Source: Colwellia ponticola
Lineage (GTDB): Bacteria; Pseudomonadota; Gammaproteobacteria; Enterobacterales; Alteromonadaceae
Assembly: GCF_005885605.1 (NCBI RefSeq)
Contig: NZ_SZVP01000001.1
Span: forward strand, 434,001-498,000
Length of the DNA stretch: 64,000 nt
Direction of reading: 5' to 3'
The position numbers and the translations under genes are program-made. The notes beneath the pieces are model-generated. The model made no database searches, had not been told where the DNA came from, and was given only the letters and a program-made list of their open reading frames with translations. Below are positions 10,913 through 20,175 of this stretch, piece by piece. How positions within the stretch are numbered: position 1 is the stretch's first letter; every line of letters starts with the position of its first letter.

Positions 10913-12680
10913 GATGCGCTCCTAACGCTATTGTGGTCTTAGGATGCTTAGCCTCTATATGCTTATGCGCTGTTTTTGAGCTTTGGGCATCAGGAGCAAT
11001 ATTTAGCACACGAAGTGCGCCTTTCATTACCCGTGAAAATACTGGCGCGGCGACTTCGCCGCCATGATAAAGATCACCACTTGGTTCATTAATGACCACA
11101 ACCACGACAACCTCCGGATTAGAGATAGGAGCAACACCGGCAAATAAGGCAACATAATCATTACCATAGCCACCAGCAACTGCTTTAATTGATGTACCTG
11201 TTTTACCTCCGACACGATAACCGTCAACCTTGGCTTTTGGCACATGCTCATCAACTACCGTTTCGAGCATATTAGTCACAGCAATACTGTTTTTAGCTGA
11301 AAATATTCTTTCTTTATCTTGTGGTAATGTTTTTTCCCCATTAGATTTAACAATGGTTAATCTGCGCTTTATGCCGCCATTAGCCAGCGCCATATAAAAG
11401 CGGGTTAATTGCGCAGGGGTTATAGCAAGTCCAGCTCCCCAAGAGAGTGTTGCTAATTCAAATTGTGACCAACGACTTCTATCATGCATCATACCGGCAC
11501 TTTCGCCGACTAAATTAGTGCCGGTACTATTGGCAAAGCCAGCATCAAAAAACTTAGTTAATAAATAATCTTTAGGAACAGAAAGTGCTAACTTAGTCGT
11601 GCCCATATTCGATGAAGTAGTGAGTATTTCTTCAATAGATAATTTTCCACGGTTAATAGGGTCACTTACTCGACGCCCCCCTAAGCGCATCCAACCTGGG
11701 CTGGTATCAATAATAGAATTAGCCGTGGCAGAGCCAAACTCTAATGCCGTTAACGCGGTGAGTGGCTTCATAGTAGAGCCTGGCTCGTAAATATCAGTAA
11801 TAGCGCGATTTCTAAAACGATGAATAGCGGTATTACGACGATTATTGGGGTTATACGAAGGGCTATTGGTCATGGCCAATATTTCACCGGTATGAATGTC
11901 TGCGACGACGACCGAGCCGGAGGTAGCTTTAAAAGCTTGTACCGCACCTTTTAACTCTTTATAGGCAATGGCTTGAATACGTTGGTCAATACTCAAGGTA
12001 ATATCTTGTGCTTGCTCAGGCTCTTCTACTGAAATAATCTCAATTTTTCGGCCTTTAGCATCTTTTCTAAAGCGTTTAGCGCCACCAGTACCGGTTAATA
12101 CGTCGTCATACATACGCTCAATGCCTTCAATCCCTTTATCATCAACATTGGTGAAACCGATAAGATGAGCACTAATTTCACCCGTAGGATAAAAGCGCTT
12201 TGATTCTTTGCGTAAATGTATACCTGGAATTTTTAATTCTTTGATGTAATTTGCCATCGCTGGCGAAATTTTACGCTCTAAATAAATAAAGCGTTTAGTC
12301 GGCTGATCAATAACGCGCGCAGTCAGTTGTTCTATGTCCTGATCAAGTACATCAGCCAGTGCCTGCCAATGCTTAGTCATTGCAAGGGCGTTATTATCCA
12401 TAATGATTTTAGGATCAGCCCACACCGTTTCAACCGGTACACTAATGGCAAGCTCAGCGCCGTTACGGTCAACAATCGAACCACGTTGCACACTATTCGC
12501 AGCAACACGTAATGAACGTAAATCGCCTTGCTTTTGCAACATTTCAGGTTCAATTATTTGAATATAAGCAGTGCGTGCCATCAGGCTACCATAGATGAGG
12601 GCAATAACAGCCAGCACTAAATAATATCGCCAAGGGGCAGTATTTAGTGGGTTATTATTTTTGGCTGATTTTTTATTCAC
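10905..12680 (-). CDS. ftsI: FtsI / PBP3, septal peptidoglycan transpeptidase
   Basis: Class B penicillin-binding protein that cross-links septal peptidoglycan made by FtsW. 591 residues. A short cytoplasmic tail is followed by one membrane anchor (about 19-40), a pedestal domain beginning around RGSIVDRNG (66-74), and the transpeptidase domain. The active-site triads are visible: STMK (302-305, nucleophile Ser302), SSN (356-358) and KTG (493-495). The C-terminal tail is His/Lys-rich and beyond the usual end of the fold. It lies 21 nt after ftsL and overlaps murE by 8 nt. Confidence 0.97.
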   Translation of the reverse strand: MNKKSAKNNNPLNTAPWRYYLVLAVIALIYGSLMARTAYIQIIEPEMLQKQGDLRSLRVAANSVQRGSIVDRNGAELAISVPVETVWADPKIIMDNNALAMTKHWQALADVLDQDIEQLTARVIDQPTKRFIYLERKISPAMANYIKELKIPGIHLRKESKRFYPTGEISAHLIGFTNVDDKGIEGIERMYDDVLTGTGGAKRFRKDAKGRKIEIISVEEPEQAQDITLSIDQRIQAIAYKELKGAVQAFKATSGSVVVADIHTGEILAMTNSPSYNPNNRRNTAIHRFRNRAITDIYEPGSTMKPLTALTALEFGSATANSIIDTSPGWMRLGGRRVSDPINRGKLSIEEILTTSSNMGTTKLALSVPKDYLLTKFFDAGFANSTGTNLVGESAGMMHDRSRWSQFELATLSWGAGLAITPAQLTRFYMALANGGIKRRLTIVKSNGEKTLPQDKERIFSAKNSIAVTNMLETVVDEHVPKAKVDGYRVGGKTGTSIKAVAGGYGNDYVALFAGVAPISNPEVVVVVVINEPSGDLYHGGEVAAPVFSRVMKGALRVLNIAPDAQSSKTAHKHIEAKHPKTTIALGAHHA

Positions 12681-12701
12681 ACCGCTCTCATTTAAGTTGC
12701 T

Positions 12702-13010
12702 TTATTCTAAGGTTACAATCACTTCCGAATTTGCATTCGGACGTTTCATCTGCAAGAGTCTTTTTGCTTTGCTCTCAATTGCACTGTGTTCAGCCAAACT
12801 ATTTTGTTCTAATAATAAATTGCGCCATTCAATATTCAATTCATCTTTTTTTGTTAACAGTACTTCAAGCTCACTGGTTTTTTGTCGGTTAAGATGGCTG
12901 TAATAAATAACAGAAAACGAAGACAAAACAACAAATAACAATAAAATATAAGTGACGCTATATCGAACAATATCTTGCCAAATATCAAATACTAAGGCGC
13001 GCGCAGCCAT
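12702..13010 (-). CDS. ftsL: Cell division protein FtsL
   Basis: Small bitopic membrane protein of the FtsQLB divisome complex that activates FtsWI. 102 residues: a short cytoplasmic N-terminus, a hydrophobic segment at about 17-36 (SVTYILLLFVVLSSFSVIYY) and a periplasmic helix with heptad-like leucines and the ELNIEWRNLLLEQNSLAEHS stretch characteristic of FtsL. Sequence conservation in this family is low, but size, topology and position between rsmH and ftsI are decisive. It begins 2 nt after the rsmH stop. Confidence 0.93.
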   Translation of the reverse strand: MAARALVFDIWQDIVRYSVTYILLLFVVLSSFSVIYYSHLNRQKTSELEVLLTKKDELNIEWRNLLLEQNSLAEHSAIESKAKRLLQMKRPNANSEVIVTLE

Positions 13011-13012
13011 AA

Positions 13013-13963
13013 CTAATCGATATTTCTTGCTAAGCGCTCAGCAACTCGTAATACCGAACTACGAGAGCGTACATTTTCTTCAACTTCACTTTGACTTGGT
13101 TTTAATCTACGTCCAACCAACGCAAGCTTTTTACCTTTGTTTAATTCTTCCTCACTCACTGGTAAGCCTCTTGGTACTTTTTTACCCTGTGAATATTTTT
13201 TCATAAATTGCTTAACCAAGCGATCTTCAAGAGAGTGAAAACTGATAACAACCAAACGACCACCTTCTGCTAAAACATCAAGTGAGGCAGCCAGTGCTTT
13301 TTCAATTTGCTCAAGTTCACTATTGATATACATGCGAATAGCTTGAAAGCTGCGTGTTGCTGGATGTTTTTTTATTTCTCTTTGTGGTGCTGTAGTTTTA
13401 ATAAGCTTTGCTAATTGACTCGTTCTCGTTAGCGGCGCTTCTTCTCGAGTATCAACAATGGCATTAGCAATGCGCCAAGCATGTTTTTCTTCACCGAAAG
13501 TACGCAGTACCCAGGTGATATCTTCCACATCGGCAACCGCTAACCACTGTGCAGCGGTTTGACCTTTACTGGTATCCATGCGCATATCAAGCGGACCATC
13601 TTTCATAAAGCTAAAGCCTCGTTCAGCTTCATCAAGTTGCGGAGAAGATACCCCAAGATCAAGTAAGATACCGTCAACCTTACCCATTAAGTTATGGGTC
13701 TCAGCAATATCAGCTAAGGCAGCAAAACCTTGATGTTCAATCAAAAAGCGCGGATCATCTTTGAATTTTTCAGCAGCAACAATAGCGCTTGGATCACGAT
13801 CAATGGCAATTAATCGACCGCTATCTGATAACTGACTTAAGATAAGCGCTGAGTGTCCGCCGCGACCAAAAGTACAATCGATAAAGCAGCCATCACCTGT
13901 TATGGCTAAAGCATCAACGGCTTCATTAAGCAGTACGGAGATGTGAGAAGTGTCTAATTCCAT
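13013..13963 (-). CDS. rsmH: 16S rRNA (cytosine(1402)-N4)-methyltransferase RsmH (MraW)
   Basis: SAM-dependent methyltransferase that N4-methylates C1402 in the ribosomal decoding centre. 316 residues, normal length. It opens with [13 protein letters not shown]; the SAM-binding loop is [16 protein letters not shown], followed by [33 protein letters not shown] and the late [16 protein letters not shown] motif. Second gene of the dcw cluster, 63 nt after mraZ. Confidence 0.98.
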   Translation of the reverse strand: MELDTSHISVLLNEAVDALAITGDGCFIDCTFGRGGHSALILSQLSDSGRLIAIDRDPSAIVAAEKFKDDPRFLIEHQGFAALADIAETHNLMGKVDGILLDLGVSSPQLDEAERGFSFMKDGPLDMRMDTSKGQTAAQWLAVADVEDITWVLRTFGEEKHAWRIANAIVDTREEAPLTRTSQLAKLIKTTAPQREIKKHPATRSFQAIRMYINSELEQIEKALAASLDVLAEGGRLVVISFHSLEDRLVKQFMKKYSQGKKVPRGLPVSEEELNKGKKLALVGRRLKPSQSEVEENVRSRSSVLRVAERLARNID

Positions 13964-14026
13964 GTTATATTTTTACAGCCTTGGTTCGCGAAAGTATTAA
14001 TACTTTATAAAGCGTTATGAGGAAAA

Positions 14027-14485
14027 CTAAAGTGATAAGTCGAGTAAGCGCTCTGTTAACTCAATTTCACCCGATTGTATTTTGCTAATGCCCTGCTGCA
14101 TTTGCGCTTGCCATGCCTTGTCTTGCCAAATTTCAAATTTTTTCAATTGACCAACTAACATGACATTTTTTTCTAAACTGGCATGTTGCCTTAAGGGTCC
14201 ATTGATTAATAACCTACCGTTTTTATCCATTTCACAATCACTGGCATTACCTAAAATAACTTGCTGCAGTAAACGCTCTTGCGGGTTCATACTTGATAAA
14301 TTACACAATTTTAATTCAATCTCTTCCCATTCAGGTAGTGGGTAAAGTAATAAACACGGATGTTGAATATCAACCGTACAGATCATTTTTCCTTGGCAAT
14401 CAGTCAATAGCTCTTCACGATACTTAGTCGGTATAGTGATCCTATTTTTACTGTCGAGCGTAATTGCATTAGTGCCTCTAAACAT
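14027..14485 (-). CDS. mraZ: Transcriptional regulator MraZ
   Basis: AbrB-like DNA-binding protein that represses its own dcw promoter. From the ATG at 14485 the product is 152 residues, the same as E. coli MraZ, and starts MFRGTNAITLDSKNRITIP, aligning with the family start. Two MraZ half-domains are visible (DSKNRITIPTKYREEL and later DKNGRLLINGPLRQHA). An in-frame GTG at 14500 would add five residues but has AGG touching it. The AGGGTGA sequence over that GTG is better read as the ribosome-binding site of the 14485 ATG. Three target repeats lie about 170 nt upstream. Confidence 0.95.
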   Translation of the reverse strand: MFRGTNAITLDSKNRITIPTKYREELLTDCQGKMICTVDIQHPCLLLYPLPEWEEIELKLCNLSSMNPQERLLQQVILGNASDCEMDKNGRLLINGPLRQHASLEKNVMLVGQLKKFEIWQDKAWQAQMQQGISKIQSGEIELTERLLDLSL

Positions 14486-14652
14486 ATCTGCTGTTTTCAC
14501 CCTGTTGAACAGTTACTTTAACCGTGAATTTAAACAATGATTCAACCACTAATTTCGCTCAACATTTTCATAAGATTTCACGATGAAAATGCGTGTAATC
14601 ATTGGTGTTATAAGTAAGTAAATAATAAACGATAACAATAGTAGATCTGCTA

Positions 14653-14682
14653 TCACATCCACTTTTCACCACTTTTACCCAC
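14653..14682 (-). promoter_or_regulatory. MraZ box: three 10-bp-spaced repeats
   Basis: On the minus strand the sequence reads GTGGGTAAAA, GTGGTGAAAA, GTGGATGTGA: three GTGG-headed repeats exactly 10 bp apart (plus-strand CCAC at 14659, 14669 and 14679). E. coli MraZ is known to bind TGGG-type direct repeats at 10-bp spacing upstream of its own gene, so this is the expected autoregulatory operator of the dcw cluster. It is about 170 nt from the mraZ start, implying a long leader. No clean -35/-10 pair is obvious beside it. Confidence 0.75.
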
Positions 14683-14902
14683 GTTGCTACAGTTTAGTGA
14701 AAAATGCAACACACTGTCAAGTGAGTACAGCTAAAAACGAACGTGAAGACACTGGCTATAACGCCAGTAAAATTAAGGCTTCTGAGGAAGTAGATGAATT
14801 TGTGGGCTTTTGTGACAAGCAATCCCAAAAATAGTTAAAAAAATAATAATTTAACTAAAATAGTGTCTATTATTAGCGACAGGGGGGGAGACGAGTGATG
14901 TA

Positions 14903-14941
14903 GTAAAGGGCATTTTTATTAACATGAAAAATGCCCTTTAC
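14903..14941. terminator. 15-bp perfect hairpin downstream of the acyl-CoA dehydrogenase gene
   Basis: GTAAAGGGCATTTTT (14903-14917) pairs perfectly with AAAAATGCCCTTTAC (14927-14941) around a 9-nt loop. It lies 86 nt past the acyl-CoA dehydrogenase stop and before the mraZ promoter region, where a terminator insulating dcw from its upstream neighbour is expected. The U/A run sits inside the stem rather than after it, so termination efficiency is uncertain. Nothing else was recognised between 14683 and 15026. Confidence 0.55.
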
Positions 14942-15026
14942 TGGCACTACCTTAATCGAATAAATATTATACGATTAAGTCTTATATCATTAAACTTTTC
15001 GATTAGAGTTATGATTAAATTTTTGA

Positions 15027-16835
15027 TTAAAACAAGTCATCGTTAATAGCAAACAAGCAATCACTACCTGATTTTGCTGAAGCGATTAATGATAATCTAC
15101 GTGGTAATACTCGAGTAAAGAAATAACGCGCAGTATGTACTTTACTTTGATAAAAATCGCTACCACTTTCACCATTGTTTTGCTCTTGTTCTAAAGCAAC
15201 TTTCGCCATTTTAGCCCAAACAAAAGCCATTGCCGTGTAACCAAAGACATGTAAGTAATCATTTGCTGAGGCGCCTAACTCATTAATATCTTGCTCTGAT
15301 TTAATTAATAGGTCAGTCGTTAACTCAGTAAGGTCTGTTAACGTTTGTGCTAAGGGCTCAATAAACTCAACCATCGCGCTATTACCACTATTACTGTCAA
15401 TAAAAGTACTTACTTCATCGGTAAACACTTTTAGCATGGCACCCTTTGAGCCCGCTACTTTACGCATTAATAAATCCATGGCTTGAATACCATTGGTGCC
15501 TTCATATATTTGCGTAATACGTGCATCACGTACCAGTTGTTCTTGACCCCATTCGCGAATATAACCATGTCCACCAAAAACTTGCTGGCCAGTAACGGTA
15601 TTTTCAAAACCTAAGTCGGTAAAAAAGGCTTTAGCAACCGGCGTCATTAAGGCTGCTAATGTTTCACCTTTAACTTGTTCTTCACCTTCACTATAAGTGG
15701 CGTAATCAAGTTGCATAGAGATGTAACTAGATAATGCTCGTGAGCCTTCATTTAATGCTTTCATATTTAACAGCATACGACGGACATCACCATGTACCAT
15801 AATAGAATCAGCTTCTTGATCAGGGTTTTTAACACCATTTGTTTTGCTATCAAGGGCTCTACTTTGTAATCGGTCTTTGGCATATTCTAATGCATTTTGG
15901 TAAGAGCGCACTGCAGCACTTAAGCCTTGGATACCAACACCAATACGCTCAAAGTTCATCATAGTGAACATACAAGCCAAGCCTTTATTTAGGTCACCAA
16001 TTAAGAAGCCTTTCGCTTCATCAAAGTTCATCACACAAGTTGCTGAGGCATGAATCCCCATTTTATGTTCGATAGAACCACAGCTAACGGTGTTACGCTC
16101 ACCTAATGTTTCATCGTCATTGACAAGATATTTAGGCACTAAAAAAAGTGAGATACCGCGAGGACCAGCTGGCGCATCGGGTAATTTAGCTAACACTAAA
16201 TGAACAATATTCTCGGTAAGGTCATGCTCACCACCGGTAATAAATATTTTATTACCGGTAATGTTATAGCTACCATCATCTTGTGGAATAGCTTTGGTAC
16301 GAATAATACCTAAATCAGAGCCTGCATGTGATTCTGTTAAACACATAGAGCCGGCCCAATCACCTGAATACATTCGCGTTAGATAACGCTGCTTTAATTC
16401 CTCACTACCATGTTTTGCTAAAGATAACGCCGCCCCCGCAGTAAGCACAGGGTAAAGTGAAAACGAGATATCAGCACTACATAACATTTCTTCATGCATA
16501 GCCGTTAACATTTTTGGCATCCCCATGCCGCCATAATTAACATCACCGCCAAGTGCAGTCCAACCACCCTGAGCATAAGTAGTAAACGCTTCTTTATAAC
16601 CTGGCGCGGTAGTAACAACACCCTCTTTAAAACTTACACCAATTTCATCGCCTTGACGAGCAATAGGATCAAGCTCTTGCTCGGCAATTTTTGCGCACTC
16701 TTGTAAAATAGCTTGCGCTGTTTCTTTATCAACTTGCTCGGCTAACTTAGGTAATTTTTGCCACATTTTATCAGCATTAAACACCTGATAGAGTAAAAAG
16801 TTCATATCAGTGAGCGGCGCTTTATATTCAGCCAT
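15027..16835 (-). CDS. Acyl-CoA dehydrogenase (about 600-residue, DmdC-like subfamily)
   Basis: FAD-dependent dehydrogenase that introduces an alpha-beta double bond into an acyl-CoA. 602 residues, longer than classical 380-residue enzymes because of a C-terminal acyl-CoA dehydrogenase-like extension. FAD and substrate motifs are CLTESHAGSDLGIIRTKA and KIFITGGEHDLTENIVHLVLA. The catalytic glutamate is in QIYEGTNGIQ (about residue 445), and FGGHGYIREWGQEQLVRDARI is typical. The subfamily includes 3-methylmercaptopropionyl-CoA dehydrogenase (DmdC) of DMSP degradation as well as fatty-acid enzymes; the sequence alone does not settle the substrate. Single gene, transcribed divergently from the next one. 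Confidence 0.9.
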   Translation of the reverse strand: MAEYKAPLTDMNFLLYQVFNADKMWQKLPKLAEQVDKETAQAILQECAKIAEQELDPIARQGDEIGVSFKEGVVTTAPGYKEAFTTYAQGGWTALGGDVNYGGMGMPKMLTAMHEEMLCSADISFSLYPVLTAGAALSLAKHGSEELKQRYLTRMYSGDWAGSMCLTESHAGSDLGIIRTKAIPQDDGSYNITGNKIFITGGEHDLTENIVHLVLAKLPDAPAGPRGISLFLVPKYLVNDDETLGERNTVSCGSIEHKMGIHASATCVMNFDEAKGFLIGDLNKGLACMFTMMNFERIGVGIQGLSAAVRSYQNALEYAKDRLQSRALDSKTNGVKNPDQEADSIMVHGDVRRMLLNMKALNEGSRALSSYISMQLDYATYSEGEEQVKGETLAALMTPVAKAFFTDLGFENTVTGQQVFGGHGYIREWGQEQLVRDARITQIYEGTNGIQAMDLLMRKVAGSKGAMLKVFTDEVSTFIDSNSGNSAMVEFIEPLAQTLTDLTELTTDLLIKSEQDINELGASANDYLHVFGYTAMAFVWAKMAKVALEQEQNNGESGSDFYQSKVHTARYFFTRVLPRRLSLIASAKSGSDCLFAINDDLF

Positions 16836-17081
16836 AATGATTCCCTTTTGAAGTTTGAATTAGGTTTAAGTTACAGTAGATTATAGAGTAACTACTGTGC
16901 GACAAACGCACGATTAAAACAAGTGTTTGAACACAGTGTAAATCATTACTATGTAAAGTGCTATTGATTATTACTACTGATCTACCAGTTGTGGTTTGCT
17001 ATTGTATTTAAAACTGAGTTAACCTATTAGGGTATTAATAAAATTGGCTTACTTGATAAGAAATCATTAGGGAAGATAACT

Positions 17082-18098
17082 ATGATTTTTAATTTATTGA
17101 ACTTGCCCTTAAAAAAACATCAACACTACTACTTTGTGCTTGTAGCTGCTTTATTGTTATTATTGGTTCCCCAAGTGCAGTCACAGCAGTTACGCTTTAA
17201 TAAAACACAAGTGGATCAAGGGTATAACTTTCAATATCAATGGCTCGACCACGGTAATAGCAAACAAGCACTTAATTTCACATTATCTGAAGAAGGCTTA
17301 TTTAATCGTTTTCGCCAGTTTAAAACCTACCAAAGTAGCTACGCACAAAAAACCATTCTTAGGCGTATTAAAAAAGCAATGCAGCAAGAGCCGATATCCG
17401 GTGTACAAATACGCTACAAACAGCATCAGCATCATTTTTTTATCGAAGTGAATGGCATAGATAAAGTGAAGGTAGATCAAGCTTATCAAAGATTAAACGA
17501 ACTCGAGGATGAGATAACGCAGCAGTACTTTAAAGAGACTTATTACCAAGCGTTTACTAATTATGATCAAGTGAGTGGTGTTAAAGTCGATCATGTCAGT
17601 ATTGCTAATCACTCGGTGGAAGATTTAAAGTCCTTAAAATCACTTATTTTAGAGCATGTCTCTATTCAAAATATTCGCCAGGTCAGCAACTATGTATTAG
17701 CTTTTGTGCAGAGTATTCCTTATAGCACTTTAGAATCTCGTCTTACCTCTTCAGGTGCAGGTTTTAATCCGCCATTGCAAGTGCTGTGGGAAAATCAAGG
17801 GGATTGCGATAGTAAAATGACTTTAACCGCTGCTTTATTAAGAGCGTTAATGCCACGTATTAAGATGGCGTTAATTTATATTGATAATCACGCTTTTATT
17901 GGTATTAATATCCCAGCAAAGTCAGGAGAGATAAGCATTATGCATAATAATGTCAGTTACTTATTAGCTGAACCTACCGGACCTGCGTTACTGCCATTAG
18001 GGACACTAGCACCCGAGTCTGAATTAGCGATCAATCAAGGCCATTATATTGCTCAAGATTATCATGAAGTATTATCTGAAAATATAATGGCTAAATAA
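17082..18098 (+). CDS. Exported transglutaminase-like protein, function unknown
   Basis: 338 residues. An N-terminal hydrophobic segment (about 16-34, ending VQSQ) looks like a signal peptide or membrane anchor, so the protein acts outside the cytoplasm. The C-terminal half resembles the transglutaminase/cysteine-protease-like fold: a Cys in NQGDCDSKMTLTAALLRAL (about 241), a His in DNHAFIGI (about 269) and an acidic residue in LLAEPTG are plausible Cys-His-acid residues. Substrate and role are unknown. AGGGAAG lies a few bases before the ATG. Monocistronic, convergent with the peroxidase gene. Confidence 0.7.
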   Translation: MIFNLLNLPLKKHQHYYFVLVAALLLLLVPQVQSQQLRFNKTQVDQGYNFQYQWLDHGNSKQALNFTLSEEGLFNRFRQFKTYQSSYAQKTILRRIKKAMQQEPISGVQIRYKQHQHHFFIEVNGIDKVKVDQAYQRLNELEDEITQQYFKETYYQAFTNYDQVSGVKVDHVSIANHSVEDLKSLKSLILEHVSIQNIRQVSNYVLAFVQSIPYSTLESRLTSSGAGFNPPLQVLWENQGDCDSKMTLTAALLRALMPRIKMALIYIDNHAFIGINIPAKSGEISIMHNNVSYLLAEPTGPALLPLGTLAPESELAINQGHYIAQDYHEVLSENIMAK

Positions 18099-18139
18099 GT
18101 ATAGCCAAATAACGATGACACTGATTATGATTACAGCAG

Positions 18140-19069
18140 CTAATCCTGATCAACCATCTGAGCAAGAAAAGTTAAGCTTGGCGCAAAAAATGCGCTACCT
18201 GTTTCAGCTTCAGTATATTTAAGTAAGTGATCACAGTGGCCATGACCATCGCCATGAATCATACTATTAAGCATTAACTCAAAGGGCTTGGGTGAGTGGC
18301 AATAGGAAACAAAGAATAGTCCTTTGCGTTTCATATCACCATAAGGCATGCTTTGCCTTAAAATTTCAATACTTTTACCTTGTTCATCCTTAAGGCTAGT
18401 ACGTTTAGTATGCGCGGTTAATGCCTTGTCGGCGCTATCAAACTCAATATTATCTAACTTGGTTCGCCCATAAACGTCTTCTTGCTCATGCTCAGCAAGA
18501 GAGTTCCATAACGATAAATTATGTTGATAGCGCTGGGTGTGTAAGTAACTGCCGCCAGCAAATTGTATGTCGTCAGCGTCTTTCACTAAGGCCACTTCAC
18601 GACGATGTAAACCTTTAGGGTTTTCAGTACCATCAACAAAGCCAGTTAAGTCTCTGCCATCTAAAAATCTGAACGCTTGTATTTGCTCTGTTAATTCAAC
18701 ACTATCACCGAGTAGCTGACAGACCTTAGTGCTAACAATATGATTAACATCGGCACGGTCACTGCGAATTTCAATATAAATATCATAACTATTCATTGGC
18801 GCAACTCTGTCATCATTATGCATGGCTGGAAATGGCGCTAACAACGCTGGACGAGCCTGTGGATAAAACTCATCCCAATAAGCTTCACCAATAGCGACAA
18901 CACCGATGAGATTCGCCTCTGAGTATTGATCTGCGTAGTTATCAAAGAGTTTAGGTAAACGAGAGATTGCTGCGCGAATAAAAGCATTTTTGTCATCTAG
19001 GACATTGAATAATAAATAATTACCATGCAAGTTAGGTTCTGCACAAATACCAAATTGTTCTCTAGCCAT
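18140..19069 (-). CDS. DyP-type peroxidase (YfeX-like)
   Basis: Heme peroxidase of the dye-decolorizing family; the E. coli relative YfeX is cytoplasmic and oxidises porphyrinogens. 309 residues, normal for YfeX-type enzymes, with no signal peptide. The GxxDG motif is present as GFVDGTENP with the distal Asp at 146. His220 in TAHTKRTSL aligns with the proximal heme ligand, and LRQSMPYGD plus the late FFVSYCHSP stretch are typical. No encapsulin or partner gene is adjacent. Stand-alone gene. Confidence 0.9.
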   Translation of the reverse strand: MAREQFGICAEPNLHGNYLLFNVLDDKNAFIRAAISRLPKLFDNYADQYSEANLIGVVAIGEAYWDEFYPQARPALLAPFPAMHNDDRVAPMNSYDIYIEIRSDRADVNHIVSTKVCQLLGDSVELTEQIQAFRFLDGRDLTGFVDGTENPKGLHRREVALVKDADDIQFAGGSYLHTQRYQHNLSLWNSLAEHEQEDVYGRTKLDNIEFDSADKALTAHTKRTSLKDEQGKSIEILRQSMPYGDMKRKGLFFVSYCHSPKPFELMLNSMIHGDGHGHCDHLLKYTEAETGSAFFAPSLTFLAQMVDQD

Positions 19070-19208
19070 TTTTGTCCCTATTAACTTATTTCAATGTGAG
19101 AGTTTATATTGAAAACCTATATTATTGGTATTGTACACAATAAATGATCGCATACCATATTCTTACCATCACTTGAGTACGCTATAACTACAGTAATAAT
19201 CGGTAAGC

Positions 19209-20129
19209 TTAATTCACTTTCCATAAGCCTTTATCGTCTCGACACATGAGCTCTTGCAGCGTTTCTTTACCACTACCGAAATGATTATCAAAAGTAACCT
19301 TAATGCATGGTTGCTGATTACGCTTAGTTTCTCTGCCTTTACTGATAGTCCCGCGATGGCCACTTTTAACATTATGCCAAGCCGACGTAGTTTGTTGGTT
19401 ATCATTTAGTAGTAACACGACTTTTTCTTGCATAAGCGCGACATCTTGTGCGGTAAGGTATTTAGCAGAGCGCGAGTTAACATCAACAATGCCCGTTAAA
19501 CCCGCGACAACTTCAAAAGGTAGCGTAATAACACCTTTTAAAAAACCTGAGACTAAACCACTACTCGCTTCTTTACCGATAGTTTTAGCGTCAACCACAG
19601 TATTTTCAATACGTGTTAAATACTGTGGAATATAATCTCTAGATAAGGTTATTTCTTCAAGATAACGAGTCGAATGAGGGCGCCAACGGGCAACTTCTGC
19701 GGTGGTATTATCAGTTGTTTTAACCACAGCATCTATACGCTTTAGTATCGCTGGCATAGAGGTCTGCACTAAGGCAACTTGTTGTTCAATATTGGCAAGT
19801 TGTTGCATTAAAGCCGGTAATTGTTTTGAATACGATTCACTTTCAATAATAACTTGCTGTACGATAGGCAGTGACGCTTCAACCTGTGATAAAATAGCCG
19901 GCGTTTGTTGAGCCACTAAGGCTCTTACCTTAGCAACTTCAAGTCTTACCAAGGCAACTTCATTAACAATACCATCGACTTTCAGCGTCACTGAGTCGAC
20001 TGTTTTTGTGGTGCTGTTAATAACACTTAATAATGCTGGTATCTGTAAGGTAAACTTAAATAATGACAAGGCTAACAACGTAATAGCTAATGCCAATAAG
20101 GTTTGCGAGTAAGAGAATTTTTTTATCAT
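19209..20129 (-). CDS. Membrane-anchored coiled-coil protein with 17-kDa-antigen-like C-terminus
   Basis: Not assigned to a known function. 306 residues. One membrane anchor at about 10-36, then a long helical region (about 38-150) rich in V, A, L, Q and E, likely coiled coil. A small glycine-containing hydrophobic patch (GLVSGFLKGVITLPFEVVAGLTG) follows. The last 60 residues (SAWHNVKSGHRGTI, PCIKVTF, ELMCRDDKGLWKV) recall the small surface-antigen domain of the Rickettsia 17-kDa type, with two cysteines. Gene is 46 nt downstream of the hybrid histidine kinase on the same strand, so it may be co-transcribed and work in the same process. Confidence 0.6.
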   Translation of the reverse strand: MIKKFSYSQTLLALAITLLALSLFKFTLQIPALLSVINSTTKTVDSVTLKVDGIVNEVALVRLEVAKVRALVAQQTPAILSQVEASLPIVQQVIIESESYSKQLPALMQQLANIEQQVALVQTSMPAILKRIDAVVKTTDNTTAEVARWRPHSTRYLEEITLSRDYIPQYLTRIENTVVDAKTIGKEASSGLVSGFLKGVITLPFEVVAGLTGIVDVNSRSAKYLTAQDVALMQEKVVLLLNDNQQTTSAWHNVKSGHRGTISKGRETKRNQQPCIKVTFDNHFGSGKETLQELMCRDDKGLWKVN

Positions 20130-20175
20130 GCGTTTACCTTAAGCTTTTAAGAACAATTTTTTATCACAAACAAGG

